Shown here in pieces: positions 1 through 6,678 of a DNA stretch of 13,696 bases. The DNA is from an uncultured Clostridia bacterium (GTDB lineage: Bacteria; Bacillota; Clostridia; Christensenellales; Borkfalkiaceae): NCBI GenBank assembly GCA_947177495.1, contig CAMWUS010000014.1, positions 1 to 13,696 on the forward strand, given 5' to 3'. The notes beneath the pieces were generated by a model. That model was not told the origin of the DNA, did not search any database, and saw nothing but the letters and a program-made list of their open reading frames with translations. A program made the translations under genes and the position numbers. The first letter of the stretch is position 1; every line of letters starts with the position of its first letter.

Positions 1-34
1 GAAATATATTGAGACCCAACTACCCGGCGAGCTT

Positions 35-1345
35 ATGAAGATCGATCCTTACAGGGAGTATCTTAACGCTACCAAGGACGCTATCGACCAGGTGCAAGTT
101 GCTTACCGTAAATTTGATGACAGCCAGCGCCTGGGTATAGTAGACACCGATTATATCATGTTCTCCTCGTTGGATTTGAATACCGATTCAATCACAATTT
201 CAAAACTCAACAAGTTAAATATATCGGCAAACTATATGCGTCCGCTTCTTCTCTCCTCGAAGATCATGATAGTTAACGCACTTACGAAATATCCGCAGTC
301 CGATATGACTGATTTGTATGAAGCAATCAAGGAATCAAAACACGTTGTTGTTAAGAAACGCGGCGGCAAGGGCGATAGAGACTATGAATGGTTATGGAAT
401 GAAGACGTTGTGGATATGAACTCCACCGCCCGCCACTGCGAAGCGATTATGTACGATTACTTCGACTACTACGAACGGTACGAGCTGAGCTATAAGGCGC
501 TTAACAATCTTAAAAAGCATTATAATAGCCTTATAAATACTAAAAGCGTTGACCTTGAAAACGGCGAAGTTGATTACGAAACGTTGCTTTCAGGTGAAAG
601 CATAAGCGAGTTTAAGCGTGTTGTGCTCAACTTTACAAGACAGAACGTCAACAAGATTAAGGCTTTATACAGCGAGCATCTGCGAGATAAGGACAAGGAT
701 ATACTCGAACTTGGGAAGCAGATGGCGGAAGCGGAAGCGGCTCACCAAAAGCAAATTGCCAAAATAAAAGAGGATTACGAGAAGAAACTTGCGGACGAGC
801 GCAGAAACTTTGAAGAAGAAAAGCAAAAGCAGAGCGTAAGTCTGGGCATAGGCAACACCGTACGCGAGTGGATAAGGGCGGAAGCGGATAGGCATTTGAG
901 CGAGATGCTCGGCTATATGATTCTGAACAATATCAATACTCCCACGCAGAAAGGCGACGATGATTTCAAAGTCAAGTATATGATACGCGGAGTGTCGCAC
1001 GAAATGGCGGACGGCAAGTTCAATATAGCCAGCCAGCTTTCGCAAAAGATTATGAGTGATTACAAAAAGGATGCGGACGGTGTTGAGCAAATATACGGAG
1101 ACAAATTCAGGTCGGCGCTTACAATGCAGTCCCTTTTGGAGGGCGCGCTCGACGATCTACTTAAACTTGACGAAATAAAAGATACCGTCAGAGGGGAGTT
1201 GTCTCTCGAAGACAAGAATGAGACCATACGAGAAACATACGCCGCGCATAAGCGCAACAGAAAAGCAGGAAAGTACAACACGCAGGAAGAGAAAATAAAG
1301 CCTGATGCGCAGAACGGCGAAGAAGACGATAAAACGGACTATTAA
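35..1345 (+). CDS. Coiled-coil protein of unknown family, first gene of a six-gene operon
   Basis: I do not recognise this family. The 436-residue product is hydrophilic, with no signal peptide or obvious membrane segment, so it is probably cytoplasmic. Residues about 215-268 are rich in Glu, Lys, Ala and Gln and look like a coiled coil. The C-terminal 40 or so residues are highly charged and probably disordered. The start is uncertain. The ATG at 35 overlaps a TGA (ATGA, 35-38) that closes another open frame reaching the window edge, which would fit translational coupling to an upstream gene. However, this gene's own frame also stays open to base 2, so the true start may lie outside the window. 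Only a weak GGCGAG precedes the ATG. The ParA-like ATPase gene begins 21 bases downstream, so the two products probably act together, perhaps with this one as partner or adaptor. That role is inference. Confidence 0.8.
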   Translation: MKIDPYREYLNATKDAIDQVQVAYRKFDDSQRLGIVDTDYIMFSSLDLNTDSITISKLNKLNISANYMRPLLLSSKIMIVNALTKYPQSDMTDLYEAIKESKHVVVKKRGGKGDRDYEWLWNEDVVDMNSTARHCEAIMYDYFDYYERYELSYKALNNLKKHYNSLINTKSVDLENGEVDYETLLSGESISEFKRVVLNFTRQNVNKIKALYSEHLRDKDKDILELGKQMAEAEAAHQKQIAKIKEDYEKKLADERRNFEEEKQKQSVSLGIGNTVREWIRAEADRHLSEMLGYMILNNINTPTQKGDDDFKVKYMIRGVSHEMADGKFNIASQLSQKIMSDYKKDADGVEQIYGDKFRSALTMQSLLEGALDDLLKLDEIKDTVRGELSLEDKNETIRETYAAHKRNRKAGKYNTQEEKIKPDAQNGEEDDKTDY

Positions 1346-1366
1346 CAAATACCGAGGAGAGCACAT

Positions 1367-2359
1367 ATGAAAGTTATTTCTTTTAATTCTTACAAGGGCG
1401 GCGCTTGCCGCACCACAACATGCTACAACACGTTGCCCTATCTTGCAAAGGCGTTAGGCGCAACTTCCGACGAACCCATCATCGTCTATGATATAGATCT
1501 TGACAGTATGGGGCTTACAAGTATTTTCCACGCGAAAAAGCGTACGGGCAAGGAAAGACTTGTTTATTCCGCAAAGCATCTTTTCGTGGACGACGAAAAC
1601 GGAATCAATCAAAAGGTACGCGACGGGCTTGACAGCATAAAAGCAAATCAGGAATATTTCAGTCACTACGAAAAAGTAGGCGAACAGCTCGGTCTTGAAG
1701 ACGACGGCAGCGTGCTCTTTTTGGGGGCGGACAAAAATGCAAGCACCGTTTCGGATGACGATTATCTTAAATTCGCCGAATCTTCGCCGGCACAGATGCT
1801 GATAAGAAAGATGAAGGAAATGTCTCCGCAGCCGAAAGCCATTATATTCGATTGCGCTTCGGGCGTGCAGATGACAACGCTCGTTGCGTTGCAGCTTTCC
1901 GATTACGGTGTAATGTGTATGCGTCCCACCTTCCAGTTCCGTGTGGGAACGGCAGACTATTTGCTTCGTAAAATTCCGTTCGAGATCAATAAGAGAAAGT
2001 CAAGGCAAAAGCGTGAAATTATTCTTCTGCCCACGGCGGTTGCGCAAATGGAAGTTCCCGAGGACGATCCCAACCGCGACAACGCGCTTAAAATGTTGAA
2101 CACCCTACGCAAAGAGGCGTTCGATTCCATTAACGAAGATATCATCGAAGAATATAAAAACGAGAGCAAGGACGGCGGTTTGGGTTACGTGCTCAACACG
2201 GAAATGGTCGAAGACAGAGATGACCCCGTTAAGGGAATTCCCGAAATCGAACGTTTCAAATGGCAGGAGTGCCTGCTCTATAAAATGGATTGCATTACCG
2301 AGCAGGAAAAGATACTTAAAAGAAGATACGAAAAGATTGCAGGCTTGCTTGCCCGTTAA
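1367..2359 (+). CDS. ParA/MinD-like P-loop ATPase with variant Walker A (KGGACRTT)
   Basis: The 330-residue protein starts with a beta strand leading straight into SYKGGACRTT (P-loop residues 10-17). The signature Lys of deviant-Walker ATPases (SIMIBI class) is present at 10. The usual GKT/GKS lysine is Arg15, as in the KGGVGR-motif variants of this superfamily. A Walker A' segment, DIDLDS (42-47), follows, then a Walker B-like strand ending IIFDCASG near 157-165. Known relatives dimerise on ATP and position or switch partner proteins, DNA or membranes. Here the partners are probably the coiled-coil and 803-residue neighbours. GAGGAG at 1354-1359, 7 bases before the ATG, supports the start, and the next gene begins 12 bases after the stop. 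No C-terminal amphipathic helix of the MinD type was evident. Family assignment is good. Cellular role is unknown; it need not be plasmid partitioning, since no parB-like gene or parS-like array was seen. Confidence 0.88.
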   Translation: MKVISFNSYKGGACRTTTCYNTLPYLAKALGATSDEPIIVYDIDLDSMGLTSIFHAKKRTGKERLVYSAKHLFVDDENGINQKVRDGLDSIKANQEYFSHYEKVGEQLGLEDDGSVLFLGADKNASTVSDDDYLKFAESSPAQMLIRKMKEMSPQPKAIIFDCASGVQMTTLVALQLSDYGVMCMRPTFQFRVGTADYLLRKIPFEINKRKSRQKREIILLPTAVAQMEVPEDDPNRDNALKMLNTLRKEAFDSINEDIIEEYKNESKDGGLGYVLNTEMVEDRDDPVKGIPEIERFKWQECLLYKMDCITEQEKILKRRYEKIAGLLAR

Positions 2360-2371
2360 ACAGGAGATAAA

Positions 2372-4783
2372 ATGTTAAACGTAAAATTAAACGACGGTAC
2401 TTTGGTTGACTTTTCAATAGACGACGATATCGAGCAACTGTTTCTGGAAACCGTGCCCGACAACGCAATGCGTTCGTTACTTTTCGAAACAAGGCTAGAC
2501 AGGGAGCCCGACCCCGAAGTTATGGATTTCGGCGGATATGAAATTATCAAGGTAATGAAGCGTATTTTAAACGCTGCTTATATGATCGTGATGTGCCGCT
2601 GGAAGCAGCTCAAGGACGATACAAGCTGGGGTTATAGCGACGACATCTCTTATTTTGAAAATTCGCGGTTTACCAAACTTTTCCAAAGCGTGCTTTCGGG
2701 CGACGATATCACTTTGGACTTGCAGATTTTCTCATTGATGGAGCTTTGGGTGGATTTGAAGGAAGCTCCCTCGCTTGTTGCCTCGCAATTCAATATGATT
2801 TTCGACAGCAACAAATCGGGCGACAATATCGGGCTTATGTTGCAGTCCGTGCGCGACGCGGTCAAAAACGCAACGTTTAAAAACGGCGGCGAAAGCATCG
2901 GCAAATTCACCAAACCCTACTGTAACGAGCTTTGTTATAATCTGTTGCGTTCGTTTATGATTTTCAGCGGGGCGTCCATTCAATATCCCTCGGATAATCG
3001 CACGGAAGATGACAAAGACTTTTGCATTTCCTACAAGCTCAACTATAAGGACGAGGTAACGCTCTATCCCAACACTTTGTTTACTTCGGGCAAATTCATT
3101 GTCAGCAAGCAGCAGATAAGTGTTTTGTGCGGCGAAAAGGAAGTTAAAGTTCCCAACCAACTTGTACTGTATATGCGCACCGAAACCTCTGTGTTCAACG
3201 AAAAGTATCAGAACAGATACAGCTCGTTCGACGGAGAAAAGCAGGCTTTTATTCAAACCGACAAGAAGGAAAACGAGTCGCTCACAAAGGACTTAATAAA
3301 AGATATCCACGAAACAAGAAAGTTCCTTTCTTTCAGTTACAAAAATATCCGCGAATTTGCAATGATTATAAACGATTCCATAAAGGGTGCGGATACAAAG
3401 AGGCAGGAGCTGTTTTCGATTTGCAAGGCACAGTATAAAAAGATTATTCCTTGCGGGGACAATTGGAAAGTCCCCAATATCTATTGGGACAATATCATTA
3501 CGCTTATGATGCTCGAAATGGGCGTGAGCGATTTCCTTGAAAAGATTTTCTGCGAAGAAACGCTTTTCAACAACGTGTTGGATAATATTGCCTGGCGTTA
3601 TAAAGGGCGCAACGGACTTGACGAACTCCGCAAAGACCACAGCGAGAGAGCGGAAAAAATCAAGAGCAATCGCAGGGACGACAGTACCGCGGACGAGAAG
3701 AGGGCTTTCGATAGACAGATACTGCAACTGCGCATAAAAACGGCGTTGAAGGCAATGAATTTCAGCACCGAGGACGACGACAGTAAGAACGGATTTTTGG
3801 AAAGTCTTTCCTATAAATACGGAAAAATCGAAGCTTGCATCGAGCGTCTTAAAAACGGCGACAGACCGTTCAAGGAAACAATGGCAAACGTTGCCGAACT
3901 GCAAAAAATATTCGCCGATATATTTATGTTTTTGCAGATGTTCTATTCGGGACTCGACAGCTATTCCAAAACGCTCACCAAAAAGAACGAAGAGTTTTCT
4001 GCGGAACTCGCGGCGGCGGAAGCGGACGGTGTAATTACTTACGAAGAGCGCGAAACAATAAGAAATATGCGCCGTAATATCCGCAAAGAATGTTGCAGAT
4101 CATTTATCGGCGAAGCAAAAGCCAAACTCGAACAAATAAAGAAACAAACGGTTTCGCAGCTGTTCGAAGGCTTCTGCGAATTATGTATGAAATACAACAC
4201 CTTCTCCGAGCGCGGAGGCTTTGACGTCAGCGAGGAGGCAAGGCGGTTGAAGGACGTAATTACGCGTAACTACATCTGCGATGCAAACAAATTAAAGTAT
4301 TTTGCCACCGTGGAAATTGAAGAAGGTAGCGACGACAACCCCACGATCTTCGACGTGTTATCCAACCTACAGCTCTATATGGACGAACCGCAGTTCCCCC
4401 GTTGGCTTACGTATTTGCAGGACATCTTTATGTTCCTCATTTACAACGAAGACTACAACAAGCGCGGCCTTTGGGAAAGCATGAAGAAAGAGCCGCTGGA
4501 AGATAAGGATTGCGACCCCATTTATCCTTACATGGTAACCTATTACAAGGAGAACGTTGACCGCGATAACGTGAAAAAATGCACTTACCGCGTTCCGCTC
4601 CCCGCTACGGGCAACAGCGAAGGTTACACGGTAACGCTGCTCACCGACGAGGAGTATCTCCCGCAGACCTATTTCTGTATCCCGCTCCGCTACGGTTCGA
4701 GTGACAGATGGTGGATTAATCCTTTCTTAATTCCGAAAAACGCCATAAGAGATATCGGATATCCCGAAACAAAGACAAAGTAA
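2372..4783 (+). CDS. Large (803 aa) mostly helical protein of unknown function
   Basis: I recognise no catalytic motif or named domain. The N-terminal ~300 residues mix predicted strands and helices. The middle (about 300-640) is strongly helical and charged, with coiled-coil-like stretches around 540-600 (EEFSAELAAAEADG and the Arg/Lys-rich segment after it). The C-terminal ~150 residues are rich in aromatics and prolines and end in a compact segment containing SSDRWWINPFL. Cysteines are scattered and form no clear zinc-binding set. No signal peptide or membrane segment is seen. AGGAG at 2362-2366, five bases before the ATG, fixes the start. The gene sits 12 bases after the ParA-like gene and 14 before the decarboxylase-like gene, so it is an integral operon member. 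It could be a scaffold or effector worked by the ATPase, but that is inference from position only. Confidence 0.85.
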   Translation: MLNVKLNDGTLVDFSIDDDIEQLFLETVPDNAMRSLLFETRLDREPDPEVMDFGGYEIIKVMKRILNAAYMIVMCRWKQLKDDTSWGYSDDISYFENSRFTKLFQSVLSGDDITLDLQIFSLMELWVDLKEAPSLVASQFNMIFDSNKSGDNIGLMLQSVRDAVKNATFKNGGESIGKFTKPYCNELCYNLLRSFMIFSGASIQYPSDNRTEDDKDFCISYKLNYKDEVTLYPNTLFTSGKFIVSKQQISVLCGEKEVKVPNQLVLYMRTETSVFNEKYQNRYSSFDGEKQAFIQTDKKENESLTKDLIKDIHETRKFLSFSYKNIREFAMIINDSIKGADTKRQELFSICKAQYKKIIPCGDNWKVPNIYWDNIITLMMLEMGVSDFLEKIFCEETLFNNVLDNIAWRYKGRNGLDELRKDHSERAEKIKSNRRDDSTADEKRAFDRQILQLRIKTALKAMNFSTEDDDSKNGFLESLSYKYGKIEACIERLKNGDRPFKETMANVAELQKIFADIFMFLQMFYSGLDSYSKTLTKKNEEFSAELAAAEADGVITYEERETIRNMRRNIRKECCRSFIGEAKAKLEQIKKQTVSQLFEGFCELCMKYNTFSERGGFDVSEEARRLKDVITRNYICDANKLKYFATVEIEEGSDDNPTIFDVLSNLQLYMDEPQFPRWLTYLQDIFMFLIYNEDYNKRGLWESMKKEPLEDKDCDPIYPYMVTYYKENVDRDNVKKCTYRVPLPATGNSEGYTVTLLTDEEYLPQTYFCIPLRYGSSDRWWINPFLIPKNAIRDIGYPETKTK

Positions 4784-4797
4784 TAAACGAGGAACAA

Positions 4798-5604
4798 ATG
4801 ATTCATTTGATGTTGGACGGCTACGGCGGAAGCGAAAACCGTCTGGACGATTTACGCACGGTAAACGCCGTATTTAACGATTTGATTAATACTTTGCACC
4901 TTGAATCGGTCATGCCGCCGTTTTTGTTGCCCTATTATTACGCCAAGGACAGCGATGATGACGGAATAAGCGCATTTGTAATACTGCGTGGCGGGCATAT
5001 CACTTTGCATACATTCCCTCGTCGTGGATGCGTATTTGCCGATTTACTGTACGACGGCTACGCCTCGGAAGAAAAGTTTATCGAGGTGTTAAAAACGTAT
5101 TTCAAATTCGTGGATAAAAAATCGTTGTGTACCGAGCGCAGGTTTTACGATTCGACGATCGATTCCGCACGTATATGGAACGGCAAGGAGGAAGGGGATT
5201 TCGGTCCGCATATCATTGCAAGGATAGAAAATGTTGATACGGGGATGGAGCAGATTTTCGATATGCTCGACGAACTTCCGCAAAAAATCAACATGCTCCC
5301 CATAAGCAGACCGTACGTATTAAAATCGCCCGAATATATTTCGGGCGTGGTACTCATTGCGCAGAGCCATATAGCTTTTCATTACTCCGTAAAGGAGAAA
5401 AAGCTGTTTTGCGATGCTTTCAGTTGCTCGTTCTACAAGAGCGAGCAGTTTGCAGACTATCTTCAAAAGAGGTTCGGCGGCTTTGAGCATATGACTTTAA
5501 TCCGAGGGAGCAAGCACGAAAAAAAGATAAACAGCCGACAGACTAAGATAAAGGAATTATCGCGCTGGGTTATCAACGCTTCGACAAAGGGAGGCAACAA
5601 ATGA
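4798..5604 (+). CDS. Fused double-domain relative of S-adenosylmethionine decarboxylase (pyruvoyl-type), first half degenerate
   Basis: Residues 1-102 match the bacterial AdoMetDC (SpeH) fold pattern: LDGYG near the start, then GIS-FVIL, then GGHITLHTFP. The cleavage-site ESH is here GGH (65-67), so the serine that would become pyruvoyl is Gly66. The proton-donor Cys position (Ser+20) is Asp86, while His71 is kept. Residues about 138-235 form a second copy, ISGVVLIAQSHIAFHY. It retains Ser190, His195 (Ser+5) and Cys210 (Ser+20), the spacing of the catalytic Ser63/His68/Cys83 in Thermotoga SpeH, but Gln189 replaces the Glu before the cleaved bond. The family normally self-cleaves to a pyruvoyl enzyme and works as a homodimer. 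This fusion would hold one intact site. The substrate may not be AdoMet: some homologues are known to act on ornithine or arginine, and no spermidine synthase gene is nearby. GAGGA at 4789-4793 supports the start. The stop overlaps the next ATG. Confidence 0.85.
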   Translation: MIHLMLDGYGGSENRLDDLRTVNAVFNDLINTLHLESVMPPFLLPYYYAKDSDDDGISAFVILRGGHITLHTFPRRGCVFADLLYDGYASEEKFIEVLKTYFKFVDKKSLCTERRFYDSTIDSARIWNGKEEGDFGPHIIARIENVDTGMEQIFDMLDELPQKINMLPISRPYVLKSPEYISGVVLIAQSHIAFHYSVKEKKLFCDAFSCSFYKSEQFADYLQKRFGGFEHMTLIRGSKHEKKINSRQTKIKELSRWVINASTKGGNK

Positions 5605-6671
5605 ACTGCAAAGATATCGCAAAATTGAAGGCGGGATTGCTGTGTTACGGCGTCAACGTCGATAAAGAGGTCGGGCAAAACCTTTTAAAATCGCGCCCCT
5701 ATTTCTATGACAAGGGGTTTGTTCATGCAATAAATGCAAACATTTTGGGCAGTAACGTCTGTTTCAGCGTAGCAGAACAGTTTAGCACGGTTTCGCCCTA
5801 TCATCTCCGCTCGGCGGAAGGGAAATTCTTTGTCGAAGACGAGAACGGCGAGCGCGTTCCCATAGCTCTTTTTGACGATTTGCCCCGCACGGGAACCGTA
5901 ATCGACGAATTGGCAAGACCGCATTCTAACCATGTAATTTCGTTGTGGCCGTCGCTTGTTTGTTGCTATGACCGTCCGGGCAAAAAATGCAAGTTTTGCA
6001 GTATAGAAACTACGCCCACACAGACGGTTGTTCCCGCACAGGAAGTTGTCGAAGGACTTAAAGCGCTGTTTGCCATAACCGATAGGTATTCCGTAAACCT
6101 CGGTGGCGGCACGCATAAAAATCCCGACGAAATGGCAAAGTACTTGATTGAAATTATAGAGGGGATACGCACGTTTTCCGATACTCCCGTATCCGTTGAG
6201 TTAGCTCCCCCGAGCGATATGGAACTGATTGCAAAGCTGAAAAAGGCGGGCGCATCTTCGCTTATTATGAACCTTGAAGTTGCAAATCCCGAGTTGCGCA
6301 AAGAAATTTGTCCCGGCAAATCTTCAATATCCTATGAGCATTATTACGAGTGCTATAAGCGCGGAGTCGAAGTTTTCGGCAAAGGCAGAATATCCTGCGT
6401 GCTCATTGCGGGGATTCAGCCCAAAGAGGATATTGTTTCCGAGTGCGAAAAACTCACCGATATAGGCGTTATACCTACCATAATTCCATTTAAGGCGATG
6501 GATAACTGTTTCTTCCGCGATCGTAAGAATTGTAACCGCGAAGACCTGCTTTGGATAAGCGAACGCGTGGGCGCAATTCTGCGTCAAAAGGGGCTTTCGC
6601 CTCAGATGCAGGAAGGCTGCACCAAGTGCGGCGGTTGCTCGTTGGAAACGAATTATTACACGGCGGAGTAA
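5601..6671 (+). CDS. Radical SAM protein, MSMEG_0568-like
   Basis: The 356-residue protein carries an unusual radical SAM cluster motif, CCYDRPGKKCKFC (121-133). Read from Cys122 it is CX7CX2C rather than CX3CX2C. A glycine-rich strand (NLGGGTHKNPDE) follows, as expected for SAM binding, then barrel segments including ELAPPSD, a LEVANPELR strand and PGKSSISYEHY. It ends with a second cysteine set, CTKCGGC (340-346), that could bind an auxiliary Fe-S cluster. The stretched first motif, the PGK segment followed by VFGKGRIS, and the terminal Cys cluster resemble the MSMEG_0568 family known from nitrilase (Nit1-type) gene clusters; this subfamily call is from memory of the family pattern. None of the other Nit1 partners is present here. 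GGGAGG (5589-5594) and the ATGA overlap with the preceding stop indicate coupled translation. A product acting on the same substrate as the decarboxylase-like neighbour is plausible but unproven. Confidence 0.88.
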   Translation: MNCKDIAKLKAGLLCYGVNVDKEVGQNLLKSRPYFYDKGFVHAINANILGSNVCFSVAEQFSTVSPYHLRSAEGKFFVEDENGERVPIALFDDLPRTGTVIDELARPHSNHVISLWPSLVCCYDRPGKKCKFCSIETTPTQTVVPAQEVVEGLKALFAITDRYSVNLGGGTHKNPDEMAKYLIEIIEGIRTFSDTPVSVELAPPSDMELIAKLKKAGASSLIMNLEVANPELRKEICPGKSSISYEHYYECYKRGVEVFGKGRISCVLIAGIQPKEDIVSECEKLTDIGVIPTIIPFKAMDNCFFRDRKNCNREDLLWISERVGAILRQKGLSPQMQEGCTKCGGCSLETNYYTAE

Positions 6672-6678
6672 CGCTTAA

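Noticed and set aside
1367..2359. Plasmid partition locus (parA)
   Set aside because: No parB-like gene or array of parS-like repeats is present, and the operon partners are enzymes and orphan proteins.
2732..3904. Two long open frames on the - strand inside the 803-residue gene
   Set aside because: No ribosome sites or recognisable domains, and they lie wholly opposite a gene with good start signals in a tight operon.
4798..5604. Calling the gene a standard speH/speD AdoMet decarboxylase
   Set aside because: The first unit lacks the pyruvoyl Ser and catalytic Cys, the second has Gln instead of Glu at the cleavage site, and no spermidine synthase gene is nearby.
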